A model generated the notes under the pieces. It made no database searches. It was not told the DNA's origin and worked only from the letters and a program-made list of their open reading frames with translations. This document shows, one piece after another, positions 1-8,462 of a stretch of 17,668 bases of DNA. Position 1 is the first letter of the stretch; every line of letters begins with the position of its first letter. The stretch is taken from contig PKWK01000231.1 of the NCBI GenBank assembly GCA_003133205.1, positions 1 to 17,668 on the forward strand. Reading direction: 5' to 3'. Made by a program: the position numbers and the translations under genes. The DNA comes from Granulicella sp. Lineage in GTDB: Bacteria; Acidobacteriota; Terriglobia; Terriglobales; Acidobacteriaceae.

Positions 1-367
1 CCGTAGTGTGAACACGCCCTAGCAGGAGTTAGTAATCGCAATAAGACGACTTAGTGACTTCGGAAACATAGTAAACTTCGCGCAAGGTGGCGATTTAATT
101 GGGGGAAGAGTGAGAAATAACCGCCTTTTGACCACGCATGCAGAGGAATAGCCTAGAGATCGCCGCCGCGCAATTCATAAATAAAGGTGACTATTTGCGT
201 AGAGTAAATACTAATAAACTGAATTATTTTATCTATTGAATGCAACCTTTTAATTATATGTTCAATCGTATACATTGTTACGCGCTAAGTGCCAACAAAA
301 TAGAGTATCTGCAGTCGACACTTAAGTCGGGCAGCCACCGGTATGCGACATGGAAGAAGGCAACAAA
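1..367. other. Gene-free leader with AT-rich block
   Basis: No convincing gene is seen before the first coding region. The part from about 170 to 300 is strikingly AT-rich (runs of A/T around 200-235 and 245-275) compared with the GC-rich coding DNA that follows. It probably carries the promoter of the DUF3494 gene, but I cannot fix a -35/-10 pair. The base composition could also mark a recently acquired segment. Confidence 0.5.
355..360 (+). promoter_or_regulatory. Ribosome binding site deciding the DUF3494 gene start
   Basis: AGAAGG lies 7 nt before the ATG at 368. The in-frame ATG at 350 sits just ahead of this purine run and has no comparable upstream motif, so 368 is the preferred start. 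Confidence 0.6.
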
Positions 368-1507
368 ATGAAGCAATTCGCAGGGCGAGTGAAATCACGC
401 ACGCTTATCACAGCACTACTCCTGGCCGGCTGTGCAGGTGGATTGAATAGCAGTTTAATGGCACAAACCGCTCCCGCGGTGATCTTCACCAATCCAAGTA
501 ACGACGCAATGGGTGTACCGACCAGTATCAATAACAGTAAGAATATTGTGACCGCAACGGCACTCACTGCAACCTTCAGCCAGCCAATGAATCCCTCCAC
601 GATCGACTCGTTGCAGGCCGGACAGCAGCTCACGTTTACACTCACGGACGCATCGGGAAACAACGTACGCGGCACCGTCGCAATGGATGTAACAAACACG
701 GTCGCAACCTTCACGCCGACCGCACCCGCTCTGAACCCGAACACCGGCTATGTCGCAACCGTCACTACTAAGGCTGCGAGCGCCGGTGGTATTAGGATGG
801 CCAGGCCAGTTACCTGGAGCTTTATGACCAAGAACGTCCCATTTACCGGCCAGACCCCTGTAAGTCTGGGAACTTCCGGTACCTTCGCTATCCTGACAAA
901 AACAGGAATAACGGACGTTTATGCCTCTAGAATTAATGGAAATGTTGGCTCCAGTCCAATTACCGGTGCCGCCGTGCTTCTTACTTGCCCGGAAGTGGCC
1001 ACAGGAATCATCTACACCGTGGACGCGGCTGGCCCTCTGCCCTGCAGAACGACGAATGCCACGTACCTGACTACGGCTATCGGCGACATGGAAATCGCAT
1101 ACGCTGACGCCGCTGGACGATCGTTGCCCGATTCAACTGAACTTGGCGCAGGACAGATCGGTGGACTAACCCTCGCTCCTGGCCTCTATAAATGGAGCAG
1201 CAACGTCCTGATCTCAAACAGCGTCACCCTCTCAGGAGGACCGAACGATGTCTGGATCTTCCAGATAGCCGGAGAGCTTAACCAAGCTAGCGCTACCAAG
1301 GTGATCCTGGCCGGCGGTGCGCTTCCCAAGAACATCTTCTGGCAGGTTGCCAGAGGCGTTGCCATTGGAACGACCGCGCATTTTGAGGGAGTCCTGCTGG
1401 GTCAAACATTGATCGCGGCCAAGACTGGCGCATCGGTGAACGGCAGGCTGTTGGCACAGACTGCGGTCACTCTTGAGCAGAATGCGGTTAACCAGCCTGC
1501 TCAGTAA
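368..1507 (+). CDS. Ice-binding-like DUF3494 lipoprotein with Ig-like domain
   Basis: This is a probable secreted, lipid-anchored protein of 379 aa. From the ATG at 368 the N terminus has basic residues, a hydrophobic core (residues 13-21) and a lipobox Leu-Ala-Gly-Cys with Cys22. Residues about 35-150 resemble an SbsA-type bacterial Ig-like domain (Big_5), with a 'TNP..DAMGVPT' start, a 'TFSQPMNPSTI' strand and a 'TWSFMT' end. Residues about 160-370 match DUF3494 (ice-binding-like beta-solenoid), with motifs such as VWIFQIAGELN, the ATKVIL..GALPKNIFWQV region and TGASVNGRLLAQTAVTL. In some organisms family members bind ice or inhibit recrystallisation, while in many bacteria they are surface proteins of unknown role, so ice binding is not shown here. 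An in-frame ATG at 350 is an alternative start. The gene stands alone and a strong hairpin follows it. Confidence 0.88.
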   Translation: MKQFAGRVKSRTLITALLLAGCAGGLNSSLMAQTAPAVIFTNPSNDAMGVPTSINNSKNIVTATALTATFSQPMNPSTIDSLQAGQQLTFTLTDASGNNVRGTVAMDVTNTVATFTPTAPALNPNTGYVATVTTKAASAGGIRMARPVTWSFMTKNVPFTGQTPVSLGTSGTFAILTKTGITDVYASRINGNVGSSPITGAAVLLTCPEVATGIIYTVDAAGPLPCRTTNATYLTTAIGDMEIAYADAAGRSLPDSTELGAGQIGGLTLAPGLYKWSSNVLISNSVTLSGGPNDVWIFQIAGELNQASATKVILAGGALPKNIFWQVARGVAIGTTAHFEGVLLGQTLIAAKTGASVNGRLLAQTAVTLEQNAVNQPAQ

Positions 1508-1565
1508 AGGGGTTCCGTCGGGCGGCCAATATCCAGGGCCACGCGATTCCGTTCGATGGACTACA

Positions 1566-1592
1566 GACGCGCCCAGCCATGCTGGGCGCGTC
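1566..1592 (+). terminator. Strong hairpin after the DUF3494 gene
   Basis: A perfect 12-bp inverted repeat (GACGCGCCCAGC / GCTGGGCGCGTC) with a 3-nt CAT loop lies 59 nt after the stop codon and before mazG. No clear T-run follows, so it is either a non-canonical terminator or an mRNA-stabilising hairpin. Confidence 0.55.
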
Positions 1593-1649
1593 GCTTCGTC
1601 TGCCCCTGGTTTGTCTGTGTTGGGTCGTCGCGGGGGGTAAAGTACTTGT

Positions 1650-2603
1650 ATGGCCGAAGTGGAGACTGCCTCAATGCAAAAGGCGGGGGAGCCGCGACCG
1701 ACGGACGCTGCTGCCGAAGCGGCTGCGCCTCTGGCCGAGTCGATTTCGATCATGGCGCGTTTGCGTGGGCCGGGCGGTTGCCCCTGGGATCGCGAGCAGA
1801 CCTTCGACTCGATCAAGCGACATACGCTGGAGGAGACGTACGAGGTCTTCGACGCGATCGAGCGGCGCGCCTGGCCGGATCTGAAAGATGAGTTGGGCGA
1901 CCTGCTGCTGCAGGTGTTGTTCTACGCGCAGATGGCGTCGGAAGCGGGCCACTTCGACATTGGAGATGTTGCGGCCAACTTAAATGCAAAGCTGGTGCGA
2001 CGGCATCCCCACATCTTTCCCGTGGATAGGGAGTTGGCGGACGCGGCCGACGCGGACGCAGTATTGCGCAACTGGGAGCAGATCAAGCGGACAGAAAAGT
2101 TGGAGGCTGCGGCTACACGCAACGACGATGTTCCTCCCGCGTCCGGACTCGACGACATTCCGCGCACCATGCCGGCGATGCTGGAGGCGGCGAAGCTCGG
2201 CTCGCGGGCGGCAAAGGTGGGCTTCGACTGGCCCAGCGCCGACGGACTCTTCGACAAGCTTCAGGAAGAGATTGCTGAGTTGAAAGCAGAGCTAGCGAAG
2301 GGGAATGCACCCGCGCAGGACAGCATTAAGGAAGAGCTTGGCGATTTGCTCTTTACGGCTGTCAATCTTGCGCGGCACGTGAAGGTCGATCCGGAGTCTG
2401 CCCTGCGCTCCGCGAATGCGAAGTTTCGCGGACGCTTCCGGGCGATGGAGGCAATTGCCGGAGGATTCGAGGCTCTGGCTTCGCTCGCTCCCGAGGAGTT
2501 GGAGGCGCTTTGGAATCAGGCGAAACGCGGCGGCGACGCCACGCCGAAAGGGCTTGCACAAAGCAAGTCGCAGTCTGTCGCGACGGGTGGGTTGAAATCA
2601 TGA
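1650..2603 (+). CDS. mazG: Nucleoside triphosphate pyrophosphohydrolase MazG
   Basis: MazG hydrolyses (d)NTPs to NMP and pyrophosphate in the cytoplasm and acts as a house-cleaning or ppGpp-modulating enzyme. The 317-aa protein shows two MazG domains. The first has GGCPWDREQT (residues 42-51), the metal-binding EExxE at 61-65 with ExxD at 81-84, and KLVRRHPHIF at 114-123. The second has FDWP (192-195), EExxE at 206-210 and ExxD at 229-232 (EELGDLLF), ending with the 'ALRSANAKFRGRF' signature. It is longer than the E. coli protein (about 263 aa) because of N- and C-terminal extensions. A second in-frame ATG at 1674 has a better-placed GGAGA (1661-1665, 8 nt upstream), so translation may start there. 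The stop overlaps the start of the GNAT gene, implying translational coupling. Confidence 0.95.
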   Translation: MAEVETASMQKAGEPRPTDAAAEAAAPLAESISIMARLRGPGGCPWDREQTFDSIKRHTLEETYEVFDAIERRAWPDLKDELGDLLLQVLFYAQMASEAGHFDIGDVAANLNAKLVRRHPHIFPVDRELADAADADAVLRNWEQIKRTEKLEAAATRNDDVPPASGLDDIPRTMPAMLEAAKLGSRAAKVGFDWPSADGLFDKLQEEIAELKAELAKGNAPAQDSIKEELGDLLFTAVNLARHVKVDPESALRSANAKFRGRFRAMEAIAGGFEALASLAPEELEALWNQAKRGGDATPKGLAQSKSQSVATGGLKS

Positions 2604-3433
2604 GCGAAGCCAAACAAATGATTCAGGCAATGGATGGTGTTACAGATTCGGCCCAGATCCGCATAGCACCCGTGAAGGAGCTGGCGGACTTTGAGCGCTG
2701 CGTCGAAGTCCAGCTCGCGGTGTGGGGATACAGCGACGGCGACCTGATTCCGAAGCGCGTCTTTATCGTGGCCGAGCGTATCGGCGGCCAGGTGATTGCG
2801 GCGTTTGACCGGGACATCATGGTCGGCTTCGCGATGTCCCTTCCGGGCTACCGCGACTGCAAGCCATACCTGCACTCGCACATGCTGGCAGTGCTGCCGG
2901 AGTATCGCAACGCCGGTCTTGGGCGGAGGCTGAAGCTGGCCCAGCGCGACGATGCACTGGCGCGTGGATTCGACCTGATGGAGTGGACTTTCGATCCGCT
3001 GGAGATCAAGAACGCGCATCTGAATATAGTGAGGCTTGGCGCGGTTGTGAGGCGGTATATGCGTGATTTTTATGGGCCATCGACATCTCAGTTGCAGGGT
3101 GGCCTGCCCACCGACCGCCTGGTTGCGGAGTGGTGGCTCCGGTCGCCCCGGGTACAGCAGGCATTGGGCGAAACGGCGGGAGGCGAAGAAATGGCGGAAT
3201 GGAAGACCACGCCCGATGCTGTCGTCGAGCGAGTTGAGGTGCCTAGCGCCGTCCACGACTGGAAACGAAGCGTGGACCAGCGTAAGCTGGCGGAGTCGCT
3301 ACAGACTCGCAATCGGCTCGCGCTGGAATCGGCATTTGCGCGGGGGCTGGCCATCACAGGCTACGAACGCAGCCCGACAGGAGATGGCTGCTTTCTGCTC
3401 GGACCGGTGAGCGGGCTGGAGAACAAGGAATAG
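2600..3433 (+). CDS. GNAT-family acyltransferase (COG3375 type)
   Basis: This is a predicted acyl-CoA-dependent N-acyltransferase of 277 aa. The GNAT core is visible: strand 4 plus the acyl-CoA pyrophosphate loop 'LAVLPEYRNAGLGRRL' (residues 96-111, R/Q-x-x-G-x-G at 103-108), followed by 'EWTFDPLEIKNAHLNIVRLGA' around 128-148 and 'DFYG' at 156-159. These are hallmarks of the COG3375 subgroup as I know it. The start at 2600 is chosen because its ATG overlaps the mazG TGA (ATGA); an open frame extends further upstream inside mazG, but nothing there looks homologous. The racemase-like gene follows after 33 nt. In Geobacillus a GNAT enzyme encoded next to N-succinylamino acid racemase N-succinylates D-amino acids. 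The same role here is inferred from context, and substrate and acyl donor are unproven. Confidence 0.85.
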   Translation: MSEAKQMIQAMDGVTDSAQIRIAPVKELADFERCVEVQLAVWGYSDGDLIPKRVFIVAERIGGQVIAAFDRDIMVGFAMSLPGYRDCKPYLHSHMLAVLPEYRNAGLGRRLKLAQRDDALARGFDLMEWTFDPLEIKNAHLNIVRLGAVVRRYMRDFYGPSTSQLQGGLPTDRLVAEWWLRSPRVQQALGETAGGEEMAEWKTTPDAVVERVEVPSAVHDWKRSVDQRKLAESLQTRNRLALESAFARGLAITGYERSPTGDGCFLLGPVSGLENKE

Positions 3434-3466
3434 GAAGTAGAACCAAGCGAGACCAGGAAGAAAACT

Positions 3467-4597
3467 ATGCTGACCATCGACGCAGTTCACCTACGCGAGA
3501 TCAACATGCCTCTCGCCTTTCCCTTCGAGACAAGCTTTGGCCTGACCACCACACGCCGCATTCTGCTGGTCGAGATCGAGTCCGACGGGTTGACCGCCTG
3601 GGGCGAGTGCGTTGCCGGCGAGCATCCGTATTTTTCCGAAGAGAGCATCGACACCGCGTGGATTATCACCGAGACCGAGCTCGCGCCGCGCCTGTTTGGA
3701 ACTGAACTCGTCGGCGGTGGAAGCTGTCCCGCGCTGTTCCGCCAGGTGCGCGGACATCGGATGGCCAAGGCAGCGCTCGAGAATGCTGTCTGGGACCTCG
3801 AAGCGCAGCAGAAGAAAGTCGCGCTGGCGGAGCTTCTCGGCGGCACGCGCAGCGTCATTCCATGCGGTGTGTCGATCGGCATCCAGCCGTCGCCGGCCGC
3901 GTTGATGGAGAAGATCGCCGAGGAGTTGGAGGCCGGCTATCAGCGCATCAAGCTGAAGTGCAAGCCGGGCTGGGACACCAAGATCTTCGAGCAGGTGCGC
4001 AAGCGCTGGCCGGAGATCAGGCTGAGCTGCGACGCCAACTCGGCGTATCGCGTCGTCGACATCGATCACATCATGGAGTGGGACGAGTTCGATCTGATGA
4101 TGATCGAGCAGCCGCTGTGGTACGACGATTTCTATTTTCACTCGATGCTCCAGAAACGGCTCGACACGCCCATCTGCCTGGACGAGTCGATCCGCAATCG
4201 GCGGGATGCGCTGGCAGCCATCGACATGGATTCGTGCCGGATCATCAACATCAAGGTGGGTCGGGTGGGCGGCTTCTCCGAGGCGATCGCCGTGCATAAC
4301 GCAACGGCCGAGCGCGGCATTCCGGTGTGGTGCGGAGGGATGCTCGAGACAGGAATCGGGCGAGCGCACAATATCGCGCTGTCGTCCCTGCAGAACTTCT
4401 CCCTCCCGGGAGACGTGTCGGCGTCGCGGCGCTACTGGACCGAGGACATCATCGAGCCCGAGGTGACGGTCAACGCCCAGGGTGAGATCGAAGTGCCGGA
4501 TGGGATTGGCTCAGGCTTCACCGTGCTGCGCGATCGCATCGAGGCGCTGACCGTGCGCCGGCAGACGCTGCGCGCAGCAGCGCGAGTCATGGCGTGA
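3467..4597 (+). CDS. menC: N-succinylamino acid racemase / o-succinylbenzoate synthase (enolase superfamily)
   Basis: This is a 376-aa muconate-lactonizing-subgroup enolase superfamily enzyme. The catalytic set is complete: KxK at Lys162/Lys164, metal ligands Asp189 (LSCDAN), Glu214 (MMIEQPL) and Asp239 (CLDES), and the opposing Lys263 (NIKVGRVGG). The loop '20s' region (residues 15-28, 'PLAFPFETSFG') and 'WGECVAGEHPYFSEE' (45-59) match MenC type 2 / NSAR proteins. Family members catalyse dehydration to o-succinylbenzoate in menaquinone synthesis, racemisation of N-succinylamino acids, or both. AGGAAG (3455-3460) lies 6 nt before the ATG. The neighbour is a GNAT acyltransferase and no men genes are in view, which favours N-succinylamino acid racemisation, although sequence alone cannot separate the two activities. 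No desuccinylase gene follows. Confidence 0.9.
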   Translation: MLTIDAVHLREINMPLAFPFETSFGLTTTRRILLVEIESDGLTAWGECVAGEHPYFSEESIDTAWIITETELAPRLFGTELVGGGSCPALFRQVRGHRMAKAALENAVWDLEAQQKKVALAELLGGTRSVIPCGVSIGIQPSPAALMEKIAEELEAGYQRIKLKCKPGWDTKIFEQVRKRWPEIRLSCDANSAYRVVDIDHIMEWDEFDLMMIEQPLWYDDFYFHSMLQKRLDTPICLDESIRNRRDALAAIDMDSCRIINIKVGRVGGFSEAIAVHNATAERGIPVWCGGMLETGIGRAHNIALSSLQNFSLPGDVSASRRYWTEDIIEPEVTVNAQGEIEVPDGIGSGFTVLRDRIEALTVRRQTLRAAARVMA

Positions 4598-5154
4598 GAT
4601 AAGCCGGAGCGCCAAGGGCGTTCTCTCCGTTGGTTCAACGCAAAACTACCTCAGAGGCATCCAGCGGGGTGAGGCCGCTGACGGCCTGGTTGCCCTGCGT
4701 CGACGGTTACTTTCCCAAACGTTTAGTCCTTGGACGAGTCCGCCAGTTTGGCCTGCACCTTTGGGGGCAGTGGGCTGCATCCTGCCCGGTAAAACGATTG
4801 CCTAGACTCAAATCGGGCTAATTATCCAGATTTTCATAGATAGATAATTTCGCAGGCACCTTGATTATGTGACGGCGGACACAGACCGCCCCTCTGCGCC
4901 ACTGTGACAATGGCTCATTCCGAATAGGCTATGTTTACTTCAAGTCATTGATTCTTATTGATAATTGCTAGGTTCTTGCGTCAGTTCACAGGTGCATCCC
5001 TCATTGAATTTTCTCAAGCAACTGGTTGGCTACAACTTTGGTACTACGCGTGCATTGTTCCAACTGACTAACCTTCTTCAAATTGAGTTGTTCCTTCGTC
5101 GAGGATTCGACGGCAATCTAAAGCTCTTACCTTATCTTGGGAGAAATTGAACTT
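4598..5154. other. Gene-free spacer upstream of TonB receptor
   Basis: This 557-nt stretch lies between the racemase-like gene and the TonB-dependent receptor. A weak hairpin (4607-4613 with 4617-4623, one G-U pair) just after the upstream stop could end the mazG operon. A short GC dyad (GGCGG-N7-CCGCC, 4874-4890) lies further down. The AT-rich part from about 4815 to 5000 probably carries the receptor promoter, leaving a long untranslated leader. Short open frames here have no recognisable similarity and look spurious. Confidence 0.5.
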
Positions 5155-6555
5155 ATGAAGAGTTCCCTGAAGCTGCTCTCCTCTCTGTGTGCGATGTTTT
5201 TGCTGATTCTTCTGCCTGTTTGCGGCCAGGTTGTCTCGGTCAACGGAGGATCAATCCAGGGGACGATCACGGACTCGACGGGCGCGGTTCTCCCGGATGC
5301 GGCCATTGTCATCAAGGGTGTTGATACGGGATATGTGAAGGCCTTGACGACCGATTCGGCCGGCTTTTACAGTCTTGGCCCGTTGACTCCCGGCAATTAC
5401 AACGTTTCGATTAGTCATCCCGGTTTCAAAAACTTGTCGGTTTCCACTGTGGTGCAGACCGGCACCGCGACCAGCGGCAGTTTCAAGCTCCAGTTGGGAG
5501 AATCGACAGTAACGGTTGAGGTGACCTCTGGAACCGTCCAGGTAGACACGGATCAGGCGGGAGTCAGTGATGTGATCACCAAGCAGCAGATCGACTCGCT
5601 GCCAGTCAACGGCCGGAACTTTCTTGACCTCGCCCAGATTGAGCCCGGCGTCATCCTGCAAAGCGGTGAATCGTTCGACCCCACCAAGGCGGGCTATTCC
5701 GCCATATCGACCAGCGGCGTCTCGGGCCGCACCACACGCATTCTTCTGGACGGTCAGGACATTACCGACGAGACCGTCGGGACGACAATCTTCAATGTTT
5801 CGCATGGTGCGATTGGCGACTTCCAACTCAATCGCTCCACCCAGGACGTCTCAGGCGACGTAACTTCGACCGGTCAGATTCTGGTATCGACAGGCTCCGG
5901 AACGAATGCCTTCCATGGGCAGGCCTTCTACAACTACCAGGATCAGCGGGCACTGTTTGCAAGAACGAAGGGGGGCATTGCCACACCGTTTCAGCGCAAC
6001 CAGTTCGGGGGCAGGGTCGGCGGTCCAATCATCAAGGACAAGCTTTTCTTCTTTGGCGACGCCGAGCGTATCAAGCAGGAGTCGCCGGTCGCGATCTCGC
6101 TTGGTTCGACCTTTAAGGCAATCAATGCCCAATTCCCAACGGTTCCGTCTCCCTTCCGCGAGACGTATTCGACGGCCCGTCTGGATTACACGGGACCTTG
6201 GGGCGGGCACTATTTCGCCCGGGCCAACTACGATTCGAACATCTCCAGTTCGAACTTCGGATTCTCCTACGAGATTTATAACAATCGCGACAATGCCCCC
6301 GGGTGGCTGGCGGCGCAGACTTTGCGAAGGGGCATTTCACCCACTCATTCCGCGGCAGCTATGAGAAGTTTCATAACCTGCTTGTGGATGGGGCGACTGG
6401 CAATTCCAGTGTGTATCCTGGCTTTCCGGGCATCAGCCTCCGCTACCAGGCCCAGGGTCTCTGGGCAGGCCCCAACTACGAGGGTCCCCAGGGTACCTTC
6501 CAGTCAGACAAACAGATTCGCTACGACGGAAGCTGGACCAGGGGAGCACACCTGA
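5155..6555 (+). CDS. TonB receptor fragment 1: signal peptide, regulatory domain, plug
   Basis: The first readable piece of the broken receptor (466 aa). It is genuine to about residue 382, after which the frame drifts and about 85 unrelated residues precede the stop at 6553-6555. It includes the signal peptide, CarboxypepD-regulatory-like domain, plug and the first barrel strands (FGGRVGGPIIKDKLFFFGD). On its own it could not form a barrel. Confidence 0.7.
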   Translation: MKSSLKLLSSLCAMFLLILLPVCGQVVSVNGGSIQGTITDSTGAVLPDAAIVIKGVDTGYVKALTTDSAGFYSLGPLTPGNYNVSISHPGFKNLSVSTVVQTGTATSGSFKLQLGESTVTVEVTSGTVQVDTDQAGVSDVITKQQIDSLPVNGRNFLDLAQIEPGVILQSGESFDPTKAGYSAISTSGVSGRTTRILLDGQDITDETVGTTIFNVSHGAIGDFQLNRSTQDVSGDVTSTGQILVSTGSGTNAFHGQAFYNYQDQRALFARTKGGIATPFQRNQFGGRVGGPIIKDKLFFFGDAERIKQESPVAISLGSTFKAINAQFPTVPSPFRETYSTARLDYTGPWGGHYFARANYDSNISSSNFGFSYEIYNNRDNAPGWLAAQTLRRGISPTHSAAAMRSFITCLWMGRLAIPVCILAFRASASATRPRVSGQAPTTRVPRVPSSQTNRFATTEAGPGEHT

Positions 6556-8462
6556 TCCGCTACGGTTACAGCCTGAACCGGATCCTGGGCGGCGGCTTCG
6601 CTAAGTTCTTTGGGATCGCGCCCCGCGTCACGATCAGCGCCGGCACTCAGCTTGCCAACTGCGGAGGTGTAACCGGTGCGAGCCCCTGTCCAAGCGATCC
6701 GCTCAACGGCTACAAGGCATCTCAGTTTGCATCAGGCAACGGGCAGGGATTCTTTACTGAACATCCCGGCTTCAACCTGCCCGGCGGCGGGACGGAAGAC
6801 TGGCGCGAGGGCGCTTACGTCTCAGACAACTGGAAGGTTTCGCCCGACTTCACCCTCACAGGCGGCTTGCGCTGGAGCGTCGACACAGACCGGGCCAACC
6901 AGGACCTGCCCGCTCCACTCTGTTCGGATGTTACTCCCTCTCTACCATCGCCTTGCTCCGGCAGCGGCCTTCTGCTCGACCAGTTCCTGCCGGGCGTCGG
7001 GCAGCGAGTCCACCAGCCCTATGCCAACTTCGGCCCACAACTGGGGTTCGCGTTCAGCCCGGGGGATCACAAGACCGTCGTTCGAGGCGCGTTCGGAATC
7101 TTCTATGAGAGCGATGTCTTCAACAACACGACCAATGCTCGTACGGACATGATCAAGAAGGGGCTGTTTTTCAGCGAAGGCCTCTTGACCCCGACGTCAA
7201 CCTCGTTAACCTTTCCTGATGGCACGGTCGTCACCAGCGATGGCGGAGTGTCGCTCGCAACCCTTTTCAGTGAGCCGATAAGCCAGTCGGGCCCGCACTT
7301 TGTCAGTCTGCAAAAGAGGTTCCAGGCGGCTACAGCGGCGTCCGGGCCTGCGGTCAATGGCAGTTATGTCGGCAATACCCTCACCGTCGATGCGGCGTAC
7401 GGGGGACCCTACAGGACGCCATACTCCGAGCAGTGGAACGGGGGCATCCAGCGGCAGCTTGGCAGCGGCGTGTTGGTGGAGGTCGATTATGTGCATAACT
7501 CGACGCTAAAGTTCGAACAGCAGGTTGATGTCAATCATGTCGGAGCGGCGCGCTATCTCAATGTGGCGGCGGCAACCAATGCGATCGCCGTGACTGCGAC
7601 GGCCGCTGGCTGCCCAACTTCAGGAGCGGCTGCCATCAACTGCCTTATCACCAAAGGCAAAACGATCAGTACTTTGGCCGGCAACGGCCTGGACTCCGGC
7701 AACTCCTTCCTTAGCAGCTTCCCCGCATCCTATAACGGGCTGACGGTTGCGACGGGAGCTGCATTTCCGGGCGCTAATCCTGCATTGGGGCGCGGGCTCT
7801 TCCTTCTGCCTGTAGGGCGGTCGGGTTACGATGCGCTGCAAGCCGTCTTCAAACAGCAGAAGACCCATCCAGTCCCTGGTGTTGAGAACTCCAACTTGCA
7901 GATATCCTATTCTTTCTCGCGCAACACGAGCACCGCTAACCCGGCGATCGCCGCAGGCAATACCGGAATAGGGGATCAGTTCTTCTCCTCACCCTCCTAC
8001 GACCAGGATCATGTTGCGCAGTACATGGGCCCCAATGGACTGGACCATCGGCACGAGATTTCCTTTGGCGGCTCGGCAACCTTAAAGTACGGTCTACAGG
8101 TCGGGGTTATCGGCCACTTCTTCTCCTCAGCCCCTGCTGACCTTACGCTCGACATAACGGGTGGCAACACGGCCGGCATCTTCCAGTCCGACGTGACCGG
8201 CGACGGAACGATCGGAGACATCGTTCCCGGAACCAATCCCGGTGCTTATATGCGCCAGTACAACGGACGTACGCTGAATAAGCTGATCTCCAAATACAAC
8301 TCGACACAGGCTGGGACGTTGACCCGGCGGGTCAGGCGCTGGTTTCGGCAGGCCTCTTTACCACAGCGCAACTGGTGTCGCTTAACGCAGTTCAACAACC
8401 GATTGCAGCGGTGCCCGAGGCGGTCGGGCCGGAGAATCCGTTTTACCGGGTTTTTGACCTAA
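6303..8462 (+). CDS. TonB receptor fragment 2: beta-barrel
   Basis: The second piece, open from about 6303, where a GTG codon happens to sit at the frame change. It carries most of the barrel: alternating hydrophobic/polar strands, 'DNWKVSPDFTLTGGLRW', 'PYANFGPQLGFAFSPGDHKTVVRGAFGIFYE' region and 'PYSEQWNGGIQRQLG', all typical of Oar-like receptors. Genuine sequence ends near 8323; the last 45 or so residues to the stop at 8460-8462 are out of frame and arginine-rich. It has no signal peptide or ribosome binding site of its own. Confidence 0.6.
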   Translation: MAGGADFAKGHFTHSFRGSYEKFHNLLVDGATGNSSVYPGFPGISLRYQAQGLWAGPNYEGPQGTFQSDKQIRYDGSWTRGAHLIRYGYSLNRILGGGFAKFFGIAPRVTISAGTQLANCGGVTGASPCPSDPLNGYKASQFASGNGQGFFTEHPGFNLPGGGTEDWREGAYVSDNWKVSPDFTLTGGLRWSVDTDRANQDLPAPLCSDVTPSLPSPCSGSGLLLDQFLPGVGQRVHQPYANFGPQLGFAFSPGDHKTVVRGAFGIFYESDVFNNTTNARTDMIKKGLFFSEGLLTPTSTSLTFPDGTVVTSDGGVSLATLFSEPISQSGPHFVSLQKRFQAATAASGPAVNGSYVGNTLTVDAAYGGPYRTPYSEQWNGGIQRQLGSGVLVEVDYVHNSTLKFEQQVDVNHVGAARYLNVAAATNAIAVTATAAGCPTSGAAAINCLITKGKTISTLAGNGLDSGNSFLSSFPASYNGLTVATGAAFPGANPALGRGLFLLPVGRSGYDALQAVFKQQKTHPVPGVENSNLQISYSFSRNTSTANPAIAAGNTGIGDQFFSSPSYDQDHVAQYMGPNGLDHRHEISFGGSATLKYGLQVGVIGHFFSSAPADLTLDITGGNTAGIFQSDVTGDGTIGDIVPGTNPGAYMRQYNGRTLNKLISKYNSTQAGTLTRRVRRWFRQASLPQRNWCRLTQFNNRLQRCPRRSGRRIRFTGFLT

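Noticed and set aside
4630..5150. Two short + strand open frames (4630-4821 and 4965-5150)
   Set aside because: No recognisable motif or ribosome binding site; they sit in the probable leader of the receptor gene.
6296..6303. Programmed frameshift in the TonB receptor
   Set aside because: No slippery heptamer with downstream structure is apparent, and a second frameshift of the same kind at 8323-8328 fits mutation or sequencing error better.
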